Below, one piece after another: positions 1 through 7,539 of a stretch of 20,240 nucleotides of DNA; the stretch's first letter is position 1, and each line of letters starts with the position of its first letter. Below the pieces are notes generated by a model. That model did not search any database and had not been told where the DNA came from. It saw only the letters and a list, made by a program, of their open reading frames with translations. The position numbers were made by a program, and so were the translations under genes. This DNA comes from DAIMZM01 sp036733985 (GTDB lineage: Bacteria > Bacillota > Dehalobacteriia > UBA4068), in contig DAIMZM010000043.1 of assembly GCA_036733985.1 (NCBI GenBank), positions 1 to 20,240 on the forward strand. Direction: 5' to 3'.

Positions 1-933
1 GGGGTCGGCCAGGCCCACATCCTCGGCGGCGCAGATCATAATGCGGCGGGCAATGAATTCCGGCGCTTCCCCAGCCTCCGTCATCCGGGCCAGCCAATGC
101 AGGGCAGCGTCCGGATCTGAACCCCGCATGCTTTTGATGAAGGCGGAGATCACATCATAATGCCAGTCGCCTTTTTTATCATAGCTGACATTCCGCTTCT
201 GGATGCTCTCTTCAGCAATGGCCAGGTCAATGTGGCGCTGGCCGTCCGGCCCCGGCTCTGTGGTTAATACCGCCAGCTCCAGGGCATTGTAAGCGGTGCG
301 GGCGTCGCCGCCGCTGATATCGGCCCAATGGCGGTAGGCCTCCTCGTCGATATGGGGACGCCAGGGAGCCATGCCCCGGCTGTCTGCCGCGGCCTTTTTC
401 AGCAGGCCGTAAACCTCCTCGGCGCTCAAGGCATTCAGCCGGAAGATCCGGGAGCGGGAGAGCAAAGCGCCGTTCACCTCAAAAAAAGGGTTCTCCGTGG
501 TGGCGCCGATCAGGATCACCGTGCCGTCCTCTACCGCGGGCAGCAGCGCGTCCTGCTGGGCTTTATTGAAGCGGTGTATCTCGTCGATGAACAGCACGGT
601 GCGGCGGCCGTAGAGCTTGAATTCCTCGGCGGCGAATTTCAGCACTTCCCGGATCTCATTGATGCCGGAGCTGACAGCGGAAACCGTGCGGAAATTGGCC
701 CCGGTGCGCTGGGAAATGATCTCCGCCAGGGTGGTCTTGCCGCAGCCCGGGGGGCCGTAAAAAATCAAAGAGGTCAGCTGATCCGCCTCAATGGCCCGGC
801 GCAGCAGCCGTCCCGGGCCCACGATCTCCTGCTGGCCGGCGAATTCATCCAGATCCCGGGGGCGCATCCGGGCGGCCAAGGGGGCTGCCTGGGCCTTTTT
901 CTCCGCGCTGGCAAAAGCGAATAAATCATCCAT
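1..933 (-). CDS. rarA: Replication-associated recombination protein A (RarA/MgsA AAA+ ATPase), C-terminus cut by window edge
   Basis: RarA is a clamp-loader-like AAA+ ATPase that acts at stalled replication forks. The frame is open from the ATG at 933 to base 1, giving 311 codons. The family is usually about 430 residues, so roughly the last 120 lie outside the window. Visible motifs are Walker A GPPGCGKT (residues 60-67), Walker B FIDEIHRF (115-122), the sensor segment GATTENPFF (143-151), LLSRSR (158-163) and the late hallmark FIARRIMICAAEDVGLADP at the cut end. The ATG is preceded by GAGGGAG inside tcdA, and ATGGATGA overlaps the tcdA stop by 8 bp, so translation is probably coupled. It is the last visible gene of the operon that begins near 4053. 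Confidence 0.95.
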   Translation of the reverse strand, partial: MDDLFAFASAEKKAQAAPLAARMRPRDLDEFAGQQEIVGPGRLLRRAIEADQLTSLIFYGPPGCGKTTLAEIISQRTGANFRTVSAVSSGINEIREVLKFAAEEFKLYGRRTVLFIDEIHRFNKAQQDALLPAVEDGTVILIGATTENPFFEVNGALLSRSRIFRLNALSAEEVYGLLKKAAADSRGMAPWRPHIDEEAYRHWADISGGDARTAYNALELAVLTTEPGPDGQRHIDLAIAEESIQKRNVSYDKKGDWHYDVISAFIKSMRGSDPDAALHWLARMTEAGEAPEFIARRIMICAAEDVGLADP

Positions 934-1633
934 GGCTGATCTCCCTCACGATCTCCGCCGCCATCAGCAAGCCCATGGCAGCGGGCACGAACACGGCGCT
1001 GCCAATGGGCGCCCGGCCCTCCCCTTCCCCCGGTACAGCAGGAGCAGGCTGCTCAGCGCTGAAAGCCACTTTCACCCCTTGATCAATGCCCTGCTCTTTC
1101 AATGCCTTCCGTAAACGCCGGGCCAGGGGGCAGGTATGGCTCTTGCTGATATCAGCGATGGCCAGACGGGTCAAGTCTAGCCGCCGGCCGGCGCCGGTGG
1201 CGCAGAGGATGGGGATAGCCGCGGCAAAGGCATATTTGACCAGGGCCACCTTGCCCGGGAGATAATCGATGGCGTCGGCGATATAGTCCGGCCTGAACGG
1301 CCAACCGCTGAAGCCGGCGTCGATAAAACCGGTATCAATGCTGATTTGGCAATCCGCATTGATGTCCAGGCAGCGTTCGGCTACGACCTCCGCCTTCAAG
1401 CGGCCCATGGTGCTCCGCAAGGCGCAAAGCTGCCGGTTCAGGTTGGAGGGGGCCACTTGGTCGAAATCCGCCAGCATCAGGCCGCCGATACCGCTGCGGG
1501 CCAGAGCCTCCGCCACATAAGAGCCCACGCCGCCTAAGCCGCAAACCGCCACCCGGCTGGCCTGCAGCTTTTCCAGGGCTGCCGCGCCCAGGAGCAATTC
1601 CGTGCGGCTGAAAAAGGCTTCCCGCTCAGTCAT
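926..1633 (-). CDS. tcdA: tRNA threonylcarbamoyladenosine dehydratase (TcdA/YgdL, ThiF/E1-like)
   Basis: TcdA is an E1-like enzyme that uses ATP to cyclise t6A37 of ANN-decoding tRNAs to ct6A. The 235 residues match the bacterial YgdL/CsdL form rather than ThiF or MoeB. The start MTEREAFFSRTELLLG is typical of the family. The nucleotide-binding GLGGVG is at 32-37, followed by the acidic DFD at 56-58 and NLNRQ at 64-68. Further on are DAIDYLPGK, ATGAGRRLD, the CPLARRLRK segment and a C-terminal GSAVFVPAAMGLLMAAEIV. The MoeB/ThiF zinc Cys pairs are not seen, as expected for this subfamily. It overlaps both rluD (upstream) and rarA (downstream) by 8 bp. Confidence 0.9.
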   Translation of the reverse strand: MTEREAFFSRTELLLGAAALEKLQASRVAVCGLGGVGSYVAEALARSGIGGLMLADFDQVAPSNLNRQLCALRSTMGRLKAEVVAERCLDINADCQISIDTGFIDAGFSGWPFRPDYIADAIDYLPGKVALVKYAFAAAIPILCATGAGRRLDLTRLAIADISKSHTCPLARRLRKALKEQGIDQGVKVAFSAEQPAPAVPGEGEGRAPIGSAVFVPAAMGLLMAAEIVREISHG

Positions 1634-2543
1634 GGGGCAGCCTCATTGCCGTCAGCAATGCTTGGAAATAAGGGGGCAAGGGGCTGTCGAACAGCAGCCA
1701 TTCGCCGCTGATCGGGTGATGGAAGCCCAGCACTTTGGCGTGGAGGGCTTGTCCGGCCAAGTCATAGGCCTGCTTCCGGCTGCCGTAGACCTGATCCCCC
1801 ACCACCGGGTGGCCCAAATGGGCCATATGCACCCGGATCTGATGGGTGCGGCCGGTTTCCAGCTTCAACTCGCTATAGGTGGCATTGGCAAAGGGCAGAC
1901 GTTCCAGCACCTGATAATAGGTAACCGCCGGCCGGCCATGTTCCGGTTCCACCGCCATTTTTTTCCGGTCCCGGGGATGGCGGCCGATGGGCGCGTCAAT
2001 GCTGCCCCGCTCCTCGCTGATCACGCCCTGGAGGATGGCATGGTAACGCCGCTCGATGGCATGCTGCCGCCATTGGCCGGTCAGGCCCAAATAAGCCCGA
2101 TCGTTTTTGGCAGCTACCAGCAGACCGGAGGTATCCTTGTCGATCCGGTGGACGATGCCGGGCCTGAGCACGCCGCCGATGCCGGCCAAGTCCCCGCAGT
2201 GATGCAGCAGGGCGTTGACCAGGGTTCCCTCATGATGCCCGGCTGCCGGATGCACCACCAGGCCCTGGGGTTTATTGACCACGATGATATCCTGATCCTC
2301 GTAGACGACGGCCAAAGGGATGTCTTCCGCCTCGGCCCGGGCCGGAACCTGCTCGGGGATGATCACGCGGACGGCTTCCCCAGCCTGCAGGCTGTAGCCG
2401 GTTTTTACCTGCCGCCCGCCTACGGTGATCAGCCCTTCCCGGATCAGTTGCTGGATGCGGGAGCGGGTCAGCTCCGGCAAAAGGCCGGTCAGGATGGCGT
2501 CCAGCCTGCCGGCTTTATCCGCTTGGAGATTGTGTTCAGCCAT
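1626..2543 (-). CDS. rluD: RluA/RluD-family 23S rRNA pseudouridine synthase
   Basis: This enzyme isomerises uridines in large-subunit rRNA to pseudouridine. An S4 RNA-binding domain covers about residues 13-70 (RLDAILTGLLPELTRSRIQ). The catalytic domain follows with NKPQGLVVHPA (90-100), HRIDKDTSG (132-140, catalytic Asp135) and GRTHQIRVHMAHLGHPVVGD. At 305 residues it has the normal length for RluD/YlyB. It sits directly after lspA, as ylyB follows lspA in Bacillus, which supports the RluD-like assignment; the exact uridine targets cannot be read from sequence. Its start overlaps the lspA stop by 8 bp (ATGGCTGA). The upstream Shine-Dalgarno is weak, which is consistent with coupling to lspA. 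Confidence 0.93.
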   Translation of the reverse strand: MAEHNLQADKAGRLDAILTGLLPELTRSRIQQLIREGLITVGGRQVKTGYSLQAGEAVRVIIPEQVPARAEAEDIPLAVVYEDQDIIVVNKPQGLVVHPAAGHHEGTLVNALLHHCGDLAGIGGVLRPGIVHRIDKDTSGLLVAAKNDRAYLGLTGQWRQHAIERRYHAILQGVISEERGSIDAPIGRHPRDRKKMAVEPEHGRPAVTYYQVLERLPFANATYSELKLETGRTHQIRVHMAHLGHPVVGDQVYGSRKQAYDLAGQALHAKVLGFHHPISGEWLLFDSPLPPYFQALLTAMRLPHD

Positions 2544-2997
2544 GTTTGCTATCCAGCCTTTTCCCGGTCTCGCCGAATAAAATCATGGCGCAGAGGATGA
2601 TCACCGACACCACAATACAGCTGTCCGCCACATTAAAAATGGGGAACCAGCCCAGATCGAAGAAATCGATCACCGCGCCGATGGTCAGCCTGTCGATAAA
2701 ATTGCCGATGGCGCCGCCGCTGAACAGGCCCAGCATGGCGTCGAAAAACCGCTCTTCCCTGGCAAATTTATAATGGATGGCGATCACCACCCCGATCACC
2801 ACCAGGGTCAGGATCAAGAACAGCCAGCGCTGCCCCTGCAGCAGGGAAAAGCTGGCCCCCTGGTTCAGGGTATAGGTCAGGCGCAGGAAATCCCCTAAAA
2901 AGGGCAGGCTCTGGCCCAAGGCGATCCGGGTCACCACAAAATACTTGGCCACCTGATCCACCAGAACCGCGCCTACCAAAATCAGCCAAAACAGCAT
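2536..2997 (-). CDS. lspA: Lipoprotein signal peptidase (signal peptidase II)
   Basis: LspA is the membrane aspartyl protease that cleaves lipoprotein signal peptides after lipid modification of the +1 Cys. The 153 residues contain four hydrophobic helices and the conserved blocks DQVAKYF (14-20), NQGASFSLLQGQ (45-56), GNFIDRL (98-104, catalytic Asp102) and FNVADS (121-126, catalytic Asp125). The start is supported by AAAGGAG, which lies within the last codons of the upstream AttH-like gene only 3 bp away, so the two are co-transcribed. One likely client in this window is the substrate-binding lipoprotein at 10833-12512. Confidence 0.96.
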   Translation of the reverse strand: MLFWLILVGAVLVDQVAKYFVVTRIALGQSLPFLGDFLRLTYTLNQGASFSLLQGQRWLFLILTLVVIGVVIAIHYKFAREERFFDAMLGLFSGGAIGNFIDRLTIGAVIDFFDLGWFPIFNVADSCIVVSVIILCAMILFGETGKRLDSKHG

Positions 2998-3000
2998 CGC

Positions 3001-4053
3001 TTACTCCTTTATCTCTCCTTCGCCAACGGGCAAAACTGCCGGCAGCGTGACGGCTTGCCTGAAGCCGGGGCCCAAATCCTGTTCGTAGAGGCTGACGGGA
3101 AGGCGCTTCAGCTCGTTCCGCGCCCCCGGATACAGCTCGGACAGGGCATAGCCCAGGCGGTTGCCGTCGGCGTCGAAAACGCCTAAAGCCGGGCGGCTCA
3201 CAGGCAGGCAAAACTGATCGGAAATCAGCGGTATCAGATAATAGGCGGCGCTCCGGTATTCCGGGGCCTCCAGCCGCCAGCCGCTGGCAAAACGCCATTC
3301 ATCGATCTCCAGAAAATCCACAGCGGTCATCTTATAGTTTTTCAGGCTAAAGCCCGGCTTATGCTCGGGCAGGCACCAGGCCCAGCCCGTATTGGCAAAA
3401 GGATACTGGCAAATCACCATTTCGTCGCCATTATTAAGGAAGAGGTAAAACCGCTCCCAGTTCTGGGCGGCTTGCAGCAGAGAGAAACGTCCCCAAACCC
3501 GCTCAAAAGCGGAACGGCCCTGCACCCGCATGGAATAATCGGCAAAGTAAAGCCTGCCCACCGCCGGCATATGGGGCAGCACGCCGGCGAACAGGGTCTT
3601 GCCCCGGTCGCCCAGGCTGAGCGCCTCCCCGCCGCCGCACCAATAGGGCGGTTCCGCCCGGTCCAGCCGTAAATCCAGGCCAAAGGCGGGATCCCGCAGC
3701 CTTAAGGCCAGGGCGTCCTTTTCATACAGCACCTGCAGGGCTTCGCCAACCAGCAGGCTGTCCTGATCCAGATAAAGCCAGTCCCGGCCGGGTTTATCCT
3801 TGCCGCTCTTGGCATGGTATTCAAAGCTCTTGGCATGGAGCAGGTCGCTCAGGGCAAAATCCGCCGCGCAGAGCATTCTCGCGCCCAGATGCATGATCCT
3901 GACTGAAGCGCGGTAAGCATACATGGATTCCGGCAGCAGCGCTTCATTAAAGATGCCTTGGCAGACCCAGAGTTCCGTGCAATTATGATGGGCGCGCCAT
4001 TCCTGCTCAAAGCCTTGACAATGTTTTGGGTCATAGATCAATGTATCCGTCAT
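3001..4053 (-). CDS. AttH/CrtC-like (lipocalin-type beta-barrel) cytosolic protein, function unknown
   Basis: A 350-residue protein with no signal peptide or membrane helix. I read it as a divergent relative of the AttH / carotenoid 1,2-hydratase (CrtC) N-terminal lipocalin-like family. The order of blocks fits: an early aromatic HNCTELWVCQGIF (in place of the usual EWWY-type start), ADFALSDLLHAKSF, a stretch of alternating strands (RDWLYLDQDSLLVGEALQVL), then PPYWCGGGEALS, YFADYSMRVQG with a following WGRF, NWERFYLFLNNGDEM and GYALSELYPGARN. These are pattern matches by eye, not a profile result. The ATG follows GGGAGGGGA. It is the first gene of the lspA-rluD-tcdA-rarA operon, with a promoter at 4087-4115. 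Catalytic activity is not established. Confidence 0.55.
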   Translation of the reverse strand: MTDTLIYDPKHCQGFEQEWRAHHNCTELWVCQGIFNEALLPESMYAYRASVRIMHLGARMLCAADFALSDLLHAKSFEYHAKSGKDKPGRDWLYLDQDSLLVGEALQVLYEKDALALRLRDPAFGLDLRLDRAEPPYWCGGGEALSLGDRGKTLFAGVLPHMPAVGRLYFADYSMRVQGRSAFERVWGRFSLLQAAQNWERFYLFLNNGDEMVICQYPFANTGWAWCLPEHKPGFSLKNYKMTAVDFLEIDEWRFASGWRLEAPEYRSAAYYLIPLISDQFCLPVSRPALGVFDADGNRLGYALSELYPGARNELKRLPVSLYEQDLGPGFRQAVTLPAVLPVGEGEIKE

Positions 4054-4086
4054 ACCGCTCCCCTCCCGGCTCCCCTAAGCTTAACC

Positions 4087-4115
4087 ATTTTACCGTAAAA
4101 AACAACAAAGATCAA
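4087..4115 (-). promoter_or_regulatory. Sigma-A-like promoter for the AttH-like/lspA/rluD/tcdA/rarA operon
   Basis: On the minus strand TTGATC (4115-4110) is followed by exactly 17 bp and TAAAAT (4092-4087). Transcription would begin near 4080, giving a leader of about 27 nt with the GGGAGGGGA ribosome site before the ATG at 4053. Each hexamer deviates from consensus, so this is a prediction. Confidence 0.5.
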
Positions 4116-4212
4116 GAGGCGGGAACTGAGGCATAAACCGCCGTCTTTTCCAATAAAAATGTACTAGTACCAACAACCGTTGCTGGAAAAACGGTTTCCG
4201 GGAGGAAGCGGC

Positions 4213-5388
4213 ATGAAAAAATCCTTCATTATCATCATTTTGTTCTTGGCCCTGCTGGCGCTGGCCATGCCCGGGGCGGCCCTGGCTGATAGCGGCCAGG
4301 CAGCCGCCGCGGATCCCGCCTATCCTGAGCTGGGCCTGAAATGCGTCAGCGCCCTGCTGATGGACGGGAGCACCGGCGAGATCCTCTATGAATCCAATGC
4401 GGATGAACACCGCTACCCAGCCAGTGTGACTAAAATCATGACCATGGTGCTGATTCTGGAGGCGGTGGAAAACGGCGCCATCAGCCTGGAAGACATCGTC
4501 ACCGTCAGCGAGGACGCCGCAGCCATGGGCGGCTCCCAGGTCTATCTCTACCCTGGTGAAACCCGCACTGTGGATGAAATGCTGGTCGCCATTGCCGTGG
4601 GCAGCGGCAACGACGCTTCCTATGCCATGGCTGAATTCGTGGGCGGCAGCTATAGCAGCTTCATCCAGATGATGAACCAGCGCGCTCAGGAGCTGGGCAT
4701 GACCAATACCCATTTCGTCAATCCCCATGGCTTGCATGATCCGGAACACTATACCAGCGCCAGGGACCTGGGGCTCTTGGCCTATCATGCTTTATCCGTG
4801 CCGAAGCTGCTGGAATACACCTCCATTTACGAATATGAGTTCCGTCCCGAGCCCAAGCTGCTGACCCTGTGGAATACTAACCGGCTGCTGAAATGGTACG
4901 AGGGCACCGACGGCATGAAAACCGGCTACACCAGCGAAGCCGGGCGGAATCTGGTAGCCACGGCCAAGCGGAACGGCCTGCGCCTGATCTCAGTGGTGCT
5001 GGGGGCCACGGAGCGGAACGGCCATTATCAGGAAAGCATGAAGCTGATGAATTACGGCTTCAACAGCTATGAATATACCCCCTTGCACTGCGCCGGGGAC
5101 ATCATGGCCGCGGCCACGGTGAGCAAAGGCGCCGCCGACACCGTGGATCTGATCCTCAGCCAGGATCTGGGCTATACCGTCAGAAAGGGCGAAAAGCCCG
5201 CTGTCACCGAAAGCATGGAAATCCTGAACATGCTGGACGCGCCGGTGACGGCCGGCGATATTTGCGGCAAAGTCACCCTGTATCAGGATGGCCAGGAGCT
5301 GGTCAGCGCCGATCTGCTGGCAGCGGAAAACGTGGCCAAGGGCTCTATGTTCCGCACCTGGGGCAAGCTGCTGGCCCGGATGTGGTAA
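4213..5388 (+). CDS. dacF: D-alanyl-D-alanine carboxypeptidase, DacF type (penicillin-binding protein, S11 peptidase)
   Basis: This enzyme removes the terminal D-Ala from peptidoglycan stem peptides. I chose the ATG at 4213 because GGGAGG lies 7 nt upstream; an upstream in-frame ATG at 4180 has no such site and would add 11 residues before the signal peptide. The protein is then 391 residues. It has a signal sequence (MKKSFIIIILFLALLALAMP, cleavage likely after ALA at 23-25), the SxxK motif SVTK (71-74), SGN (131-133) and KTG (236-238), followed by a C-terminal beta domain. In Bacillus, dacF follows pupG and precedes spoIIAA on one strand. Here it is on the opposite strand, convergent with pdp (3 bp between stops), and no spoIIA genes follow. 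No clear sigma-A promoter is visible upstream, compatible with a forespore sigma factor but not proof of it. Confidence 0.93.
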   Translation: MKKSFIIIILFLALLALAMPGAALADSGQAAAADPAYPELGLKCVSALLMDGSTGEILYESNADEHRYPASVTKIMTMVLILEAVENGAISLEDIVTVSEDAAAMGGSQVYLYPGETRTVDEMLVAIAVGSGNDASYAMAEFVGGSYSSFIQMMNQRAQELGMTNTHFVNPHGLHDPEHYTSARDLGLLAYHALSVPKLLEYTSIYEYEFRPEPKLLTLWNTNRLLKWYEGTDGMKTGYTSEAGRNLVATAKRNGLRLISVVLGATERNGHYQESMKLMNYGFNSYEYTPLHCAGDIMAAATVSKGAADTVDLILSQDLGYTVRKGEKPAVTESMEILNMLDAPVTAGDICGKVTLYQDGQELVSADLLAAENVAKGSMFRTWGKLLARMW

Positions 5389-5391
5389 GGC

Positions 5392-6687
5392 TCAGGCGCT
5401 GATGATCTCGGCGATCAGCGGTTCCGGCCTGGGTTCGCCTTCGCCGATGAGGATGCAATCATCCAGGATCGCCTTAGCCTGGCTGATGCGCTGGGGATCG
5501 TCGCCATGGATTTCCGCCAGCACCTCCCCGGCCGCCACCCGGCGGCCGATCTTGGCCCGGAAGACCAGGCCCGCTCCGGGGGCGATCTGATCCGTCTTCT
5601 TTTCCCGGCCCGCGCCTAAAGCCAGGGCGGCCAGGCCCACCTCCTTTAAGCGGAAATCCAGGATGCACCCGGCTTTGGCGGCAGGGTAAGGCACTTTGTA
5701 GCGGGCCTGGGGCAGGGCCTCCCAATCCGTGGAACCACCCTGGGCGGTTACCATGGCCAGGAATTTAGCTTTGGCCGCGCCGGAAGCCAGCTGTTCCTGG
5801 GCCAGGGCCAGGCTGCTTTCCCGGTCCGGCCGCAAGCCGGAAAGGCAGATCAGCTCGCCGGCTAAGGCCAGGGCCACCTGGCGCAAGTCCGCCGGCCCCC
5901 GGTTATTCAGGGTTTCCCAAACCTCCCGGATTTCCAGGGCATTGCCTACCGCCCAACCCAAGGGTTCCGCCATGGCGCTGAGCATGGCGGAAGCCCGGAT
6001 GCCCGCGCCTTTCGCCACCTCCACCATCAGCCGGGCCAGTTCCCGGCTTTTTTCTTGCTCCCGGATCAGGGCGCCGCTGCCGTATTTCACATCCAGCACC
6101 AGCACATCCGCGCCCATGGCCAGCTTCTTGCTCATGATGCTGGCGGCGATCAAAGGAATGCTGTCCACCGTGGCGGTGACGTCCCTCAGGCTGTAAAGCA
6201 GCTGATCCGCCGGAGCCAGGTCGGCGGTTTGGCCGATGATGGCCAAGCCGATGCGCTGTAATTGGCTGATGAATTGGGCCGGGCTTAGGGCGGTGCGGAA
6301 GCCGGGGATAGCTTCCAGCTTATCCAAGGTGCCGCCGGTATGTCCCAGGCCCCGGCCGGACATCTTGGCCCCCACCAAACCGGCGGCGGCGACGATAGGC
6401 ATCACCAGCAGGGAGGTCTTATCCCCCACCCCGCCGGTGGAATGTTTATCCGCCTTGACGCCGGGGATGGCGGACAAATCCAGCATTTCCCCGGAATGGG
6501 CCATGGCCAAAGTCAGGTCAATGGTCTCCTGCCGGGTAAAGCCCCGGATACGGCCGGCCATCAGCAGGGCGGAAACCTGGTAGTCCGGGATCTCCCCCTG
6601 TAAAGCCTGGCTGAGGAAATAGGCGATCTCCCCTTGGGTCAGGGCCTGGCCGTCCCTTTTCTTGGCGATCAATTCCACCGCGTTCAT
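5392..6687 (-). CDS. pdp: Pyrimidine-nucleoside phosphorylase
   Basis: Pdp phosphorolyses uridine, thymidine and deoxyuridine to the free base plus (deoxy)ribose-1-phosphate. Diagnostic blocks are KHSTGGVGDK (81-90), MSGRGLGHTGGTLDKLE (109-125) and the C-terminal region with a lipoyl-like fold (AGLVFRAKIGRRVAAGEVLAEIHGDD). At 431 residues it is full length. AGGAGGG before the ATG overlaps the punA stop codon, with a 9-bp gap, so it is the last gene of the nucleoside operon. The frame and motifs favour Pdp over thymidine phosphorylase DeoA, but substrate range cannot be decided here. No terminator is seen between its stop and the convergent dacF stop. Confidence 0.93.
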   Translation of the reverse strand: MNAVELIAKKRDGQALTQGEIAYFLSQALQGEIPDYQVSALLMAGRIRGFTRQETIDLTLAMAHSGEMLDLSAIPGVKADKHSTGGVGDKTSLLVMPIVAAAGLVGAKMSGRGLGHTGGTLDKLEAIPGFRTALSPAQFISQLQRIGLAIIGQTADLAPADQLLYSLRDVTATVDSIPLIAASIMSKKLAMGADVLVLDVKYGSGALIREQEKSRELARLMVEVAKGAGIRASAMLSAMAEPLGWAVGNALEIREVWETLNNRGPADLRQVALALAGELICLSGLRPDRESSLALAQEQLASGAAKAKFLAMVTAQGGSTDWEALPQARYKVPYPAAKAGCILDFRLKEVGLAALALGAGREKKTDQIAPGAGLVFRAKIGRRVAAGEVLAEIHGDDPQRISQAKAILDDCILIGEGEPRPEPLIAEIISA

Positions 6688-6696
6688 GGCGCCCTC

Positions 6697-7527
6697 CTAT
6701 AGCCTGGCGATCAGCCCCTGCAGCAGCGTGGAAAAGCGGGCCTCCGCCTTTTTCGCCGTCTCGAAAACCTCTTCATGGCTCAAGGGCTGCCCGGTGACGC
6801 CGGCAGCCAGATTGGAGATACAGGACAGCCCCAGCACACGCAGGCCTGCCTGGCGGGCCGCCAGCACTTCCGGCACGGTGGACATGCCCACCGCGTCCGC
6901 GCCCCAGGCCCGGAGCATACGGATCTCCGCCGGGGTTTCAAAATTGGGCCCGGCCAGGCCGCAATAAACCCCCTCTTGCAGGGAAAAACCCTGATCCTGC
7001 GCTACGTTTTTGGCCAAGGCGGCCAGCTCCCGGTCATAGGCCCGGCTCATATCCGGGAAGCGGTCGCCCCATTCCGCCGCGTTGGGACCCCGGAGGGGAT
7101 TGTAGCCGGTGAAATTGATGTGGTCGCTGATCAGCATCAAATCCCCGGGGCTGAAACTTTCATTGATGCCGCCGGCGGCATTGGTCAGGATCACCGTGGG
7201 ACAGGCTAAAGCCTTCAGCACCCGCATGGGCAGGATCACGGTCCAGGGCTCATGGCCCTCATAATAATGAAAGCGGCCGCTGAAAGCATAGACCATCCGG
7301 CCGCCCACCAGGCCGGCCAGGAGCCGGCCGCTATGCCCGGCCACAGTGGGCGCTGGGAAATGGGGGATCTCCTGATAATCCAGGGTTTCCGGCTGTTCAA
7401 CAGCCTGGGCAAAAGCGCCCAGGCCCGAGCCCAGCACCACCGCCACCTGGGGCTGGGGCAGGCGTTCACGGATCAAGCGGGCAGCCTCAGCCACCTGGGC
7501 CAGCTGGGTTTCTAAAGCAAAAGGCAT
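6697..7527 (-). CDS. punA: Purine-nucleoside phosphorylase, trimeric type
   Basis: PunA/PupG phosphorolyses guanosine and inosine and their deoxy forms to base plus pentose-1-phosphate, which feeds DeoB. Motifs of the trimeric (human PNP-like) class are GSGLG (33-37), GHSGR (64-68), GRFHYYEG (84-91), TNAAGG (115-120) and GPNFET (193-198, with the base-binding Glu), then VGMSTVPEV and SNLAAG. At 276 residues it is the usual length. AGGAGGAG before the ATG begins at the deoB stop codon (TAG), a 12-bp gap typical of one transcript. Confidence 0.95.
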   Translation of the reverse strand: MPFALETQLAQVAEAARLIRERLPQPQVAVVLGSGLGAFAQAVEQPETLDYQEIPHFPAPTVAGHSGRLLAGLVGGRMVYAFSGRFHYYEGHEPWTVILPMRVLKALACPTVILTNAAGGINESFSPGDLMLISDHINFTGYNPLRGPNAAEWGDRFPDMSRAYDRELAALAKNVAQDQGFSLQEGVYCGLAGPNFETPAEIRMLRAWGADAVGMSTVPEVLAARQAGLRVLGLSCISNLAAGVTGQPLSHEEVFETAKKAEARFSTLLQGLIARL

Positions 7528-7539
7528 GGTCGTCTCCTC

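Noticed and set aside
1602..2600. A 332-codon plus-strand ORF opposite rluD
   Set aside because: It mirrors rluD codons, has a low-complexity Gly/His/Gln-rich composition and no family motif.
4180..4212. An upstream ATG extending dacF by 11 residues
   Set aside because: It lacks a ribosome site and would place residues before a standard signal peptide, whereas the ATG at 4213 has GGGAGG 7 nt upstream.
4090..4788. A minus-strand ORF opposite the 5' part of dacF
   Set aside because: Antisense to the conserved SxxK region of dacF; no ribosome site or motif.
5386..5420. Possible shared terminator between the convergent dacF and pdp stops
   Set aside because: Only 3 bp separate the stops and the nearby GCTGAT/ATCAGC hairpin has no T-run; it lies within pdp coding sequence.
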